DNA from: Eucommia ulmoides
Taxonomy: Eukaryota > Streptophyta > Magnoliopsida > Garryales > Eucommiaceae
DNA: 64,000 nt
Direction: 5' to 3'
NCBI GenBank assembly: GCA_016647705.1
Contig: CM028330.1
Location: 30,274,649-30,338,648 of the forward strand
Every line of letters begins with the position of its first letter. The stretch's first letter is position 1. Made by a program: the position numbers and the translations under genes. Positions 46,890-58,939 of the stretch are shown here, one piece after another. Below the pieces are notes generated by a model. The model ran no database searches. It worked only from the letters and a program-made list of their open reading frames with translations, and was not told the origin of the DNA.

Positions 46890-47320
46890 AAACTATCATA
46901 CCCCACACCCTAAGGTCATGAATGAGGCCCCAGAATAGCCAACTTAAGTAGTCGACTGATAACCCTATTGTGATTTTTTGTATTCTTTCATGCTATTTTT
47001 TTTTTTAATTACCTAATTTTACTAGGTGTGTTTCTTTTCTAGCATCAATTTGTTTTACAGTTACCAAGTATGCGTAGTGGATATTACTAACAAATTAAAT
47101 ATTTAATAATATCGTGGTGAAATTTAACGATAAATACAAACTAAATTATTGGATTGGGCCTATATATTATCTATAGAGCCCCTAGCCACATCAATAAACA
47201 CATAGTTAATAAAGGTTACAAACAAACTAACAGTCCAAACGTTTGGGGCCCCCAGGGCCTACTATTACAGGCCGTGCTTAAAATAAAAAAGTGGTCCATA
47301 GCGACAAAAAGCATCAAAAT
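46890..47320 (-). repeat. 5' LTR of the Tekay-like element, start unresolved
   Basis: 46890-47163 matches the 3' LTR fragment at 39731-40006. Beyond 47163 there is no second copy in the window to compare, and the LTR start cannot be fixed. Confidence 0.55.
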
Positions 47321-50300
47321 TGTAACGACCCGATTTCCTAGAGGCGCCACGTGGTTTTCCCCCTTCGAGAATTAACACTAAAACGAAAAAGGTAAATATT
47401 TTGTCTTATAAATCAAAGATTTTTTTTTCTTCAACATTTTCATTCCAAATTCCAATTCCACGCTATCAAACACCACCTATTTAGTTGATATATATATATA
47501 TATACATATATCCTTTGGATAGTTTACATTGGATTAACGACAACCAATATTTATTTTATACAATCTGATAAATTTTACAATGTGACGATGACAAGTAATC
47601 AATAATTTGTTTTATAAAAATATTTTAATTTACAATACGGCAGCGATAATTATACTGATCGAATTTATGATTAATCGAGTCGATTTTACAATGATGAATA
47701 GTAAATACAACTACTACCTTTTTAATTAGAAATTCAACTAAAACTCCTGTTTTCGTTTTCCTCTTACCAGCCCTGCAATCGAAACTATAGGGTTGTGAGG
47801 TAATGCCCAGTAGAATTTCAACCCCTCTAAACGTGCATTTAATTAATAAAACAAATAAAACATATTGGCATGATTTACACATAATTTTCACATACTCATA
47901 ACTGTTTCATAAAATTTAACAGTTAAAATTCAATAACAATAATAACATAAATTCCACAGTAGGAAAATTACATACATATATTAGAAGAGTTAGAAATTCT
48001 ACCTGAAATCTAAAGCCGGAATCCATAATTTGTTTCCAATAGTAATGAAAGCGTAAATCCAATCACTCCCAAAATAGGACCCCAATTATATTTTGAGCCG
48101 TCAAATCGAATATCTGACGATTGAGAATGAATATGGACAAATTATGTATTTGATACATTTTAGACCGTCGGATCAAATATCAAACGATCGAGATTGCATA
48201 ATATTAAGAGATATTATTGACTGTTTGATCAGTTTTCATTGGATGGTCAAGATCAAATCCATTTTGAAAAATACCTAAAAATTATTTCCAAATTTCTCAA
48301 TATCCCTAACAAATCTCCATATTCTCTCCTGACCTAATCATTGTCCATATCCATCGCTATATCTAATGTTATTTTTGGGAGGAAAACAATTTAGGCCTTT
48401 GGATCTCATATCCAATGGTCTATATTGCACCATGTGAGAGACATTTTTAACCCTCATATCACTTTTGATCCAAGGGCTTAGATCAAATTGGGTTTGAAAA
48501 CCATTCTCACCACTCTCTATGCTCTTTCAATCAGATTTCAACCTTTCTCTTGCCTTACTCTTACAACCCCGTTCTCTCTCTCTCTCTCTCCATTCCACCC
48601 CATCTCGCTCTTGGTGGCTCCCCATCCATCGCTAATATCCTCGTCGTTCTTGGTCCACCATCGATAGCCGTCACGCTACCACACTTCAGGTAGGTCTCGA
48701 ATGATTCTTTTCTACTCCATTCACGATTGATTTCATGACGTCACTGCTCACTCACTTCAAACTCTCTCTATCATTGAGGACAAAGACGACAATGCCAACA
48801 CCAACATCCAAACCGTCGTCGCTCTCCGTCATACATCGCCTTGCTTTGCCGCTGACATCGTCGTCTAGATTTGGCCACCTATCGCTGTCAGACAAAATTT
48901 CTCGGCACAGGATAACTTTGATTTGAGTTTTATCGTTTCTACCATTCGTGACCACAATGTGAGTCTCGATTCAATTTTTAATTTTTTCAAATTCAACAAC
49001 GACGATGAACAGGTAGCCTCGACTCCTAGAGATTAAAGGATTCTAGCTATGGCATAAACAATTGGGTCTTAATCCTTCTTGTCGCAATAACAATAGCCAT
49101 TGATCTAGCGCCATCGCTATGTCTATTCCTTTTTTTTTTGTTCCCTGATTTTTTTTTTTTGTTCCTGGCCCGTTATTCAAACAAAATGCCTAAGAATAGC
49201 TCCAGATGGAGATGGGTTAGCTGTCATTCTTCAATTTCTTCTTAATATCCACCGCTTTTTTGGTTCGTAGATGTACAGGTCACACACTCTTTCTCTAGCA
49301 TGTTCTTCATTTTTGTGTGTTTGCTCTGTGTAATATTTTTTTTTCATGAAATTCCCTGTGAGTTTTCTTTCATTTCAAAATTTTATACAGTTGAGATCTG
49401 GAGATCAACAATTTAAGTTTTAATTATTGGATTATGTCTTCCTATGTTCTTCTTATATGCACTATGTTTCCGGCTTCAATACAAATTCACTAAAATCTAT
49501 TGTTTCTCTACTTAAATTCGAACACGGTAAGTTCTTCAACTAATTACCAACTAATCATGATGTTCGAAAAATTATGAACGCTTCTTATAGTAATGCTTAA
49601 TCTTCAAACCCTTAAAAAAAACACCATTTAGTTCTTGGGTTTTAGATCTCATTATTTGGTTCATTGTTTTTTGGCAGCAAACTGCTCAAATCCAACCCAA
49701 AATAGGTATTGAAATATTATTTGATCTACCATTTTCATATCCAATGGTTAATTTCTATGTTCTCTATTAATTGTTTCTAATTCTCTGTTAGTTTGAGGTG
49801 GCAAAAGTGGTTATCTTCCCTGTTGGTTGTTCAAATTGGGAATTAAAATATATCACATTACATGGGTGTTTTGATGACAAAAATAATATATAGGATGAAT
49901 TTGTAGTCTGTTTTTATGTTAATTATATAAAGTTTGATGTTAATTATATTCATAATTTTGATAGCATTGAACCTGTTCGATATGAGAGAGATTCCTTTGC
50001 GGGTAGAGAGCATGTCGTTAATGAAACTGAATCATCGGCATGTTCTGAACTCTGCAAAATAATCTATAGATTTATTTTATTTTATTCAAACTGCTTTAAT
50101 TTCTTGAATCCTGTAATTTTTCATTAATTTAGGGAGGCTTGACCATGGAATGTACTAAAATAAAGGCCAAAATGGAGCTTTTACAAGAGAATATTATTTA
50201 ATGGACCTTATTTTATTTCTATATTCATTTAGTTTCAAGAAAAACAAAGTATGTTATATATTGCTTAACATTGTCTCAGTTTTTATTTTTATGTTTTGAT

Positions 50301-50939
50301 TCAAGTTACTTTTTGGGTTTTAGATTATCATAGTAGTGATAATCTAGGTACAGTTTAAATGGTTTTTTTATCCCCTTTTTTTGGAACATAAACTTAAATC
50401 GCTCATGAATATAATCACATCGAGGTAAGATTTGTAGGCGGTGACAATCTTATGTCTATAAGCAATATGAATCGCGCATGGAGACATTCGACCCGTATCT
50501 TGGCTGGGTAATTCGGAAGGTATGTCAGATGCGTTGATCTTGTCTTCATTCTCTTACGCACAACCGATTTTTTAGCCTTGGTGGTGTCCCCTCCTTATGC
50601 CTGGTCAAACACCAGGTCTGAGCCTCAATAATTAAATTTTCATAATTTTTGTTTTTTTTTTTTGTATTTTTGTTTCAACTTTTTTTTTTTTAGTAGCAGT
50701 GATTTATTTTGGATACTAGGTTTTAAAAACGGATTGTCGGGCGGTTATGAAGACTGTACCCACACAATGTAATCACTGAAAGTTGTCAAAAATACTTTTT
50801 TTTTTTTTGGTAATTCGGGTTTTGAGAATTCTATGTTTAATTTTGATTTTTTGTCCCCCTGTTTTTTGTTTTTCTTTTTCCATTTTTCAGTTTTTTTTGG
50901 TGTGCTGTTATTTCGTTAGTTGTGAATATATGTTTGCAT

Positions 50940-52146
50940 TACTTCATTAGTTGTATTTGTTAAATGTAACTTCGGTGGGAAGACGTATATTTTTGTTTTG
51001 TGATTTATATGATTTTTGCGATATTAAGCTGCAACATATTCAGAATCAAGTGCAAAATTTGATTGGCATGAGTCCATTTTTTTTTTCTCGTTTCGTTCCC
51101 GAATCTTTATTTTAGGAAATGAAACTGTTGTCTGGGAACAAGGTTGAACATAAACTAAACAAATAGAGGACCTGCCTTTTCTATTTGTGATTTTTCTGTG
51201 TTTTTTTCCCATAAAACAATTTCAATTAAAATATGGAATTGTAACATAAATCTAAGAATATAATTAGAAATGTAAAAATACATTTGTTGTGTTTCCAGAA
51301 AATTTACTTGAAACATCTGTTATTTACAAATTTGAGTTCGAGTAGAGACGACAAGAAGCACGAAATATATAAGGTATGGAATAAATTTGATAATCTTTTA
51401 TCCTTGTTTCCTGTTTTTCAGTTCATTTGTTGTACTTATTCAGCTTCTGGTACTATTTTTTAGTTCGTCAGTTTTTTAGATGGAGTTTGTTTAGTGCTTC
51501 TATTCCCATATTTATTTTTATGTACTCTGAAAACTTGAAACAAAAGTACAAATGTGGGAATAATTTTATTGTGTTTCCAGAAAATTAAGCTGAAAAATTG
51601 GAAAGCAAGACTGAAAAATATATATTTGCGGCTTCATTTCTCTGAGAATAGGGCATCCGTTTCTAATTCCCTTCATTTGCTTCATTATTTTGATTTTATA
51701 TCTAGTTGGCATTGTTTATATTCTTCATACGTTTAAGCTAGAGTGGACATAATGAGAAGCGCTAAATAGAAAAGGTAGGAATAAATTTAACCCGATCTAT
51801 TAATTATATGTGTTTAATTTTGATTTTTTGTTCCCCTATTTTTTATTTTTTTTGTGTGTGTGATGTGAGTTCATTAGTTTTGTTTATATAGTTGTATTTA
51901 TTCAACCGTTGTTAAATTTAGCTTCGGTGGAAAGACATTTTTATTTTGAGATTTTTATGGTTTTTGTAATCTTTCAGTCGCTACATATTCAGAATCAAGT
52001 GCAAAATTTGTTTGGTATGAGGTTTTTTTTTTTTCCTTCCAGATTTTTTTAAGGAAAAGACACGTAAATCTGTGTATAAATTCAATATTCCAAAACAAAA
52101 TTTTGTGAACATAACTAAACAAATGGGGGACACATAAAAAATTCAA
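50940..52146. repeat. Diverged direct repeat about 930 bp apart
   Basis: CATATTCAGAATCAAGTGCA at about 51036 recurs at about 51967. It is preceded in both by CTTCGGTGG(A/G)AAGAC and followed by a T-run and an AACATAA(A)CTAAACAAAT(A/G)G stretch (about 51149 and 52110). Confidence 0.75.
51291..51776 (+). repeat. Two exon-like units with splice-like borders
   Basis: TTGTGTTTCCAG|AAAATTTACTTGAAAC (about 51287-51315) and TTGTGTTTCCAG|AAAATTAAGCTGAAAA (about 51568-51597) each run to a similar end, GAAATATATAAG|GTATGG (about 51361-51378) and CTAAATAGAAAAG|GTAGGA (about 51763-51780). This looks like a repeated exon with acceptor and donor. No open reading frame is shared. Confidence 0.4.
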
Positions 52147-53177
52147 TACATTGAGACAACATCAGCAAGCATAGGGTTTAGCACCGGCTTTGGTTTCTCT
52201 AAAACCATGTACTGATGTTTTCCAAGAGTTCAATTTTCAAGGAGTATAATGAGTCCCTACTCTCTGCGATTGAGTTAACCTGCCTCAAAACCAAAGTCTA
52301 TATTCAAGCTTGCATATTTGACTTCAGTTTATTTTAATTTTTTCATTTCCCTTTGAATTATGAGATATATATATTGATTTACTCGTAGATATACTTCCAC
52401 CATATTTTTCTATTGATTTATATTTTCATTCCTGAGCATTTCATACAGATGTATAGAATGGATGAATCATTTGGAGCTGCAATTTTTATTACTCTGATCT
52501 TTGAGTTGCTTCTGGTAAGTGTGCTTCCCTGATAGAGTTGATGATCTGTTGATGGTAAGTGTCTAATTGTAATACTAAATTGTATTCTAAATTCTTGGAT
52601 ACCTTCAAGGGATCCAATTACTCTTTAGTGCTTCACAATGCTTGCATATATAAACATCAATAATGCATCTTGGATGTTGAAAGTTATTGTGGTTGTATTA
52701 AAAGTTGTGATTTTTTTTTTCCTTTACCAACATTAGAGAGTTGAATCTCACTATTTTCATCCCCTTCCTCTCTCTAATGTTGATTGAAAACTGTTTAAAG
52801 TTTCCATATGTAATTAATTTTTACTTTTATCATTTTGTTAAGTACTACATTTTGTCTGATGCTAGCAGTTGTTGGAAGTATGTTGCAGAAATATGCTCTT
52901 GGTGATTAAGGTAAGTTCCAGTAGTTCTAGGTGGTGGACTTAAATTACTAAGTTTGTAGTGTCTATAATATTGTGTTGTTTAAACATGTGAGTTGAAAAT
53001 TTGGAATGTCAAATAAATAAAGGGGATTATGTTCAAAATTTAAATCATATTGGACTGTAGCATAAGAAAAGAGTATTATGCCCAAATTTAAAATTTTGTA
53101 TTGGTTGAGTTAATAGTTTGATATCGTTATAAAAATAAAAGGGATTGTGTTAAAATCCGTTCTCAAGCACGGGTTAT

Positions 53178-54314
53178 TGGTTGGGGCACGGAATGTACGC
53201 ATCTACTTATACTCGCAAGTATACGATGTCTAAGTTTTAGTATAGTGTGATCGTTAAGATCAGGTTATCATATCCACAGGGATTGGTGTCGTTACTATCG
53301 AATATCGCAGTTGTCGTGACCTAATTTTATCTAGGCGAAAAACAAATGTATTTAATTAATTAAACTAATACTAATATATCCTAAATTAACTACACTAATA
53401 TGCTAATATGTTTTAGAGTCAAGAATTTCCTAGGGATTAACGTGTTTACAAATACATGTTCGATCTTGATTTACTCACGTTTACGGTGTTCGACCGATTT
53501 GACAACCTCGGTACGTAAACTCCACCGCCACCTCTCCCGAGTGTAAGATGGGGGAATACATGTCTTCGCGTCAACGAAGAAGTCCCACTCAACATCTTAA
53601 CAACCCTAGGTCATGTAAGTCTCGCCCAGTGTCATTGATTGCACACAATCCAACTCCCGACTGGGTCATTGGATCGTGCGTTGTATTTACCCTATCGACA
53701 ATCTCCGTTCTAAACCTCCCACGCCATCTCTCCCGAGTGTAATACGGGGGATATAACACAACTTTGAGTCAATGAAGAAGTCCCCCTCAACGTCTTAATA
53801 ACAATAGGTTGCGTGAGTCTTGCCCCAACGTCATCGATTATCCACAATTCAAACCCCAACCGGGTTATTGAATCATGGCGTTCGCTTACCTAAATCCGAA
53901 TCTTGGGTTTGTAAAAACCCTGTATTCTCCATTTATCTAACTAAGTATGATAAACAAACAATACGATAAATACAATCAAACTACGAAGAACAATCACAAA
54001 CGAAACACCGAAATCATCTAAACAAACATATTTCTAAATTAAGTGTTAATACCTACTACAATCCATGTTTAGCTATGGCCTTAGCTACATTTACAATGAA
54101 ATAATAAGTTAAACATGCTCACATGATCCTAAGACAGAGAAATAAGGAAAAACAACCAAAGAACTTAGCCTCGTCAGATAAACAGCTAAGAACGCTCGAC
54201 AATCGATTCGCCGTCTTCTCCACTTTGGGATGTGAGCTCCACCTCTAAAACTTCTAAACCCTAGCCTAAATATGGCCTAAGGTTCCCAAATGGCTGTCGT
54301 CTTCTCCACTTCAG
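53178..54314 (-). repeat. Truncated inverted LTR with duplicated U5 module, flanked by 11-bp repeats
   Basis: It begins TGGTTGGGGCACGG, equivalent to the inverted LTR start TGGTAGGGGCG at 12932, and carries inverted U5 sequence. The U5 module occurs twice in tandem (about 53500-53694 and 53695-53890; CTCCCGAGTGTAA in each). The U3 end is missing. The 11-mer GCACGGGTTAT lies on both sides (53167-53177 and 54315-54325), longer than the 5 bp expected for an LTR element. Confidence 0.65.
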
Positions 54315-54325
54315 GCACGGGTTAT

Positions 54326-54397
54326 ACCCTAGTATATATACATACGCATATCCCTCCATCTAAACATTAAGTCGTAAATTATATATATGAGTGTTTG

Positions 54398-54428
<31 letters not shown>

Positions 54429-54950
54429 TTATTATTATTATTAATATTAATATTAATATTATTATATTCAATACCATTACACATGTCACCATTTATATAT
54501 ATATATGTATATATATATAATTATACAGATGGAATTGGTTTTCTTCATTAGGAAGGAAACAAATTTCAGCCGGTAATTTATTTATATATTTATTTCTTTA
54601 CACAATATCTCCTTAAAATGAAAAAAATATTAATTATACCCCAAAACTCTAAAAAGTATATTTTAAATAACGTAATAGTCCCAAAACTTTTTAAAAGTCA
54701 AATTAAACTAATATTTAACCCAAAACATTATCAAATTTTATTTATATCATAAATTTACAAAATTGACCCAAAAATATTAAACTTATATAAAATAATATTT
54801 TTCAAAAATATAAATTTCCGAGGTATTACAAAAATGTTCCAAATACACCAAAGCAAGAAACTTGATATAGCACACTTTCAGACCGGAGTTCACTCTCGCT
54901 CACTACCCTATGCACTACCTAGAGATGGGGTAAAAAGGGGGTGAGCTCAA
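54326..54950. other. AT-rich spacer with (TTA)n and (TA)n
   Basis: ATT/TTA repeats run from about 54400 to 54465 with ATATTA interruptions, and TATATATATA stretches lie near 54497-54519. No gene is seen. The stretch ends at the B2 LTR (54951), preceded by CTCAA. Confidence 0.7.
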
Positions 54951-56323
54951 TGATAGGTGGAATTTATCCATTTATTTCCAAATTGAATTTGGTAGTTTTT
55001 GAGTAATTTTATAGTATTTTAATTTTTTTTAATTTTTTTTTTTGTTTTTGTATAAAATAGGTGTTTAGGATGAAAATGAGCTAAAACGGTTGAAAATCAA
55101 GCTAATCGATGAAACAGCAGTCGAAGAATTGTGGAAAAATGAGTAAAAAGACTAAATTTAGAGCTTACATCCACTGCTACAGCGGTGAAATCATCGCTGC
55201 AGCGATCAAAATACAGAGAGTTTCCAAACTTTCTGCTTGACCACTGCTACAGCGGTCACCCACCAGAAAACCAATCGACATGCCCACCGCTGCAGCGGTG
55301 AGCCCTGCACTTGTAATTTTATTTTTTTATATATTTTTAGATATTTTGTTCCTATTAGTTCCTCCTCCTCCATTTTTGGAAGATAAATCGGTAGAGAGAC
55401 ATTGGGAGGGGAGATTTTTGGTGTGCTCAACACAACCAAAGGAGAAGATCACAAAAGTCAAGAAGAGAGAATGATCTCAGAGCGGTTTTAGCGTCAATTC
55501 TTCGGATAACGGCTAAACCCTTTCGCTTATCTCTTTATTTCTTAACTTTGGTAGTTTGTTTGAGCATGTTTAGCTTATTTGTTATTGTATATGTGGTTAT
55601 GACTATTAGCTAAACATGGATTATCTATGGGATTAATATAGTTTATGAAAATGTTCTTTATTTGAATTGTGTTTCGTTAATGGTTGTTCTTCGTTATTAG
55701 ATTGTGTTTACCATTGTTTAAGTTCCTTTATACGCTTGTTATAATATACTGAGAAATTGGGATTTGACACTCGAGAGAGGTAACTCCAGATTCAGACTAG
55801 GGTTTAAACATAACACGACGATCTAATGACCCGGGAGAGCATTAGAAAGTGTTCAATCCGTGACGTTGGGGTGAGAATCATGTGACAAAGTGTCATATAG
55901 ATGCTCGAGGGGGCCTTCGGCATTGACACGAAGTCACATATTCATCCACTTTACACTCGGAAGAGGTAGTGAGTGAGATTTCGATACCTAGATTGTCGAG
56001 TAGGTCGTATACCATTAATGTAAATTAGACGAAATCAAAGACATTTAAATAAATAAAGATAATCCTTAGATAATCCATTCCCCTAAACGTCTCATATTGT
56101 ATTATAGTATAATTAGTTCAATTAGTTAATTAAATTAGTATTTTATATTTATAAACAAAAACCTATTTTTTATTGCCTAAATAAAATTACGTTATGATAA
56201 TTATGGTATTCAATGATAATTTAATCCAATCCCTGTAGACAAGACAACCTTACTCTTCCTACTATACTAAAACATGACCCGTACACTTGCGGTGAAAGTA
56301 GTGACATAATTTATGCGCTACCA
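54951..56323 (+). repeat. 5' LTR of B2
   Basis: TGATAGGTGGAATTTATCC...TTATGCGCTACCA, 1373 bp. U3 has the perfect palindromes ATCGCTGCAGCGAT (55193-55206) and CACCGCTGCAGCGGTG (55285-55300), and AGATATTTT at 55339-55347. The U5 module follows (GACACTCGAGAGAGGTAACTCC near 55770). Confidence 0.9.
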
Positions 56324-56329
56324 TATTTT

Positions 56330-56347
56330 TTGCGTCGTTGCCGGAGA
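56330..56347 (+). other. Primer-binding site (tRNA-Asp type), B2
   Basis: TTGCGTCGTTGCCGGAGA matches about 15 of 18 positions of the tRNA-Asp complement, just after the LTR end. Confidence 0.7.
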
Positions 56348-56420
56348 TTGGCTTTTAGATTGTTGTTAATATTGTGAGTAAGTAACTTAATTTTAATTTA
56401 GGCATTTATTTTATTTTTAA

Positions 56421-57443
56421 TTGTTGTTTTTAGTTTTTGTATATTTTGTGAGGTGGTTGGAGATATCGCACCAACAAGTCCTCTTATGTTTTTCTCAGTG
56501 GGATTTTGAGTCATTTTATTGTGCTTGGGATCGATATAAGGAGTTGTTCATTCGGTTTCCATATCATTGTTTCTCGAGAAAATGTCAACTACTGAACTTC
56601 CTCGATGGGCTACTATCCGCAACAATAAATTGGGTTGAAGGAGGAAACGGTACCACCTCTTTCGACGAATTAACTGTGGACGAAGCCTATTTGGTACTGG
56701 AAGACATGGCAGGGCTTGATTTTTAGTATTGGAATTATTCACGAAGTTACCAAAGCTTGGGGGATAGTTTCACCATTTCGACGCCGTAGATTGACACCCC
56801 AAACCAAAATGTGGAGTCTTTCCCCACCCTGGATGATATGTTCACTGAATTTATGGGAGAAACTCAGGCTTTCTAGAGGGAAATGAATGACTGGCTCAAC
56901 GAGCATGATAATCGTCTTGACAATATTCAGACGACCTGTGTTGAAATTGATGCGATCGTAACATCTCTTCAAATGAAAATCAGTCAGCTAATCTGCTTAA
57001 TTGAGGCTGAGTAAAAAATGGTGGCACTGAGAGACACAAATGCCACATGCAATGAAATCCACCATGAGAAACCTAATGTAAGAGGGAGGAACTTGGGTTC
57101 ATGCAATATTGATGATTCTATTGAGACAAGAACCCAAGTGTGGATCGATGATTGTGATTCTTTATCATTTGAGATCCATATTGTGATTCCACCATTGATC
57201 CAAGACGATCATATCTACGAGGATCCGATGTGGCTTACTTATCCTTCACCGCCTTCAGTACCGTTCGTGCCGATGAACCAAGCACATCAGCAAGAGACGA
57301 GTCACTTTGAGAGCTTGGGCCAAACGATGCTAATTATCTCCAATCTTGAGGGCATTTTGAATCAAGACCCATACGTGGTGTTGTATGACACATACTACGG
57401 GCGGAAGCTACTCTTTGACGAGCCCTTCTCCATGTCAAGTTGA
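56421..57443 (+). pseudogene. B2 short gag-like gene, non-autonomous type
   Basis: The first part (CFSQWDFESFYCAWDRYKEL, FLDGLLSATINWVEG, FDELTVDEAYLVLEDMAG) equals the second half of an Athila gag core. After a TAG at 56724-56726 the coiled region is readable (DMFTEFMGETQAF, REMNDWLNEHDNRLDNIQTT, VTSLQMKISQLICLIEAE). The C-terminal module follows at 57018-57443: TRTQVWIDDCDSL, EIHIVIPPLIQDDHIYEDPM, WLTYPSPPSVPF, and YVVLYDTYYGRKLLFDEPFS ending at TGA. This module is shared with B1 but absent from A and C. The post-pol motif AGCGCTTCTTAGGAGGCAAC follows at once. Confidence 0.75.
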
Positions 57444-58939
57444 AGACCTTAAATCAAGCGCTTCTTAGGAGGCAACCCAAGTCCAAAAATAAACTAGATA
57501 CGTCACTACCGACTTAATTTCGAGGCGATCTTGTCTCGCCTCCCAGGTATTTGTTCTAAACCCCTATCTTCGTTATCATTCTTTATTGGGATCGCTGATG
57601 GGTTTCTATGGACACTGCCCATTTTAAGTTTGGGGGTGATGTATAGTATATTTGTATGTTTTATTGTTTAACTGTATGCATGCTTGATTAGTTTAGTTAG
57701 TATGTTATTGTTCATAGTAGTTGTTGTGTGTGCGGAGTTTTGTAGTTGATTTGGGCCATTACTCGATGATGAAATTATCCTCTGGTTGTTTTCCGAGGTG
57801 ATGCGTAATGCCCATTCATGCGTGTTCTGTGTGATTGACATTTCACTGTGGTAAAAGTTATCGTGGATCCTAACATGCACGAGCACTTCAACTCAATATA
57901 CTAGCTATCTATTGATTGGACGCCGATTATCCGTTAGCCAAGTTCATGACAATAGGGATTCTAGAACCTGATTTGGAGGAAATTCGAGGTGAAATCCTAG
58001 GCGAGGTAATTCAGGAGATATGATTTAGGTATTCATTTTGATCGCTTGAGCCTTTGAAGCTACGATATAACATAATTTATCCCTCGTTACCTTGTCGAAG
58101 CCCGTTAGCCATTTCAATTTTGAACACGTAACCAATACCCTGGCCAATTGAATTCTTTCTAAACCGAAGGCATGAACCGAAGGCATAATTTGAGTAAATC
58201 AAGTTAGCATTCGTTATGCTACTTGAAGTGAGCGGTTGGGTTTAGGGAGAACTTTTGATTAGTTCGGTATTTGAGTACTCACTTGTCATTTTTCTTTCAT
58301 TTTAACCACACCGGTGAAATTGTGATAATCAAATAAGTTTGGGGGTGTGGTACATATAAAAAAAAACATATGTAAATATAGTTAAATTTTCGTTTCTTTT
58401 GACAAGTGAGTACGACGTTCTTAAATATAAGTTCAAGGTTGTTTCGAAATTGATCTGTGCGGGGTTACGAGTGTGAGTGAGCCAAGCATGTGCCTCGGGT
58501 ATCGTTAAGTTAATAACGTTAACCTGTTTTCTATTCCTGATATACCCTTAGCCATTTTCCACAAACTGAAAACATTAGTGGAGAACAGAACCTTGTCAGG
58601 TATATGGATTTCCTACACCTTATTGGTTTTAGTCATAAGCTTTATTGATGGATAATCCAATCCGGTTTGTTGATGGTTGTGTGATTGAATTTTCGCACAC
58701 ACACTTGAATATGATCTAGAATGGTGCTTATTGCTATTGAATGTTGAAATTCTAGAACAGCACATGGTGCACTTTACTCTTGAAATCGATATGATTAGGG
58801 GGCTGATGAAGAAAAACCTTTTTTAGTTCGTTTATGTTTTTCATTTTTAGTAATTAAATTCATTAATAGTTGGGGTAGTTTAGTTTATTATGTAGGTGCT
58901 TTGCTCGAGAACTAGCAAAATTCTAAGTTTGGGGGTATT
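57444..58939 (+). other. B2 3' noncoding tract
   Basis: No genes are seen. It holds GGAGGCAACCCAA (about 57467), TCCCAGGTATTTG (57542), TGGGATCGCTGATGGG and TGGACACTGCCC, PPT-like AAGTTTGGGGGTG (57626-57638), inverted repeat GTACTCACTTGTC (58275-58287) with GACAAGTGAGTAC (58401-58413) around AATAAGTTTGGGGGTGTGG, GCACATGGTGC (about 58759), and the polypurine tract AAGTTTGGGGGTATT (58925-58939). Confidence 0.85.

Larger units (their letters stand above)
39731..47320 (-). mobile_element. Tekay-like chromovirus (Ty3/gypsy), minus strand, damaged
   Basis: From right to left: LTR sequence (46890 rightwards), initiator tRNA-Met primer site, duplicated gag, protease, RT, RNase H, integrase, and a 3' LTR fragment starting TGTTACACCC at 39731. 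Blocks such as [27 protein letters not shown] and KPREXISRFGVKGKL are typical of the Tekay/Del clade. A solo D LTR interrupts integrase. The right boundary is not resolved. The left flank is TTAGG, and no matching right duplication was found. Confidence 0.75.
47321..53177. other. Unresolved 5.9 kb, LTR-like start, no confident gene
   Basis: TGTAACGACCCGATTTCC at 47321 looks like an LTR start (plus), or the complement of an LTR end GGGTCGTTACA. The stretch holds a (TA)n run (about 47489-47506), ACCGTCGGATCAAATATC and ATCTCATATCCAATGGTC blocks common in long plant LTRs, a CT-rich leader-like segment with (CT)n at about 48573-48591, and GTCGTCG repeats (about 48650-48870). From 50.9 kb there are duplicated exon-like units. 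AAAAT at 47316-47320 recurs after CA at 49880 and 50789, but such matches are expected by chance in AT-rich DNA. No protein family was recognised. A long solo LTR or a decayed noncoding gene are both possible. Confidence 0.35.

Noticed and set aside
48735-48955. Overlapping ORFs on both strands (48735-48926 plus, 48752-48955 minus) as a small host gene
   Set aside because: Low-complexity GTCGTC/GACGAC-rich sequence opens both strands, and no domain or conserved start was seen.
47321-50793. A complete solo LTR bounded by AAAAT target duplications
   Set aside because: AAAAT after CA also occurs at other places in this AT-rich stretch, so the match is not significant without a second copy to align.
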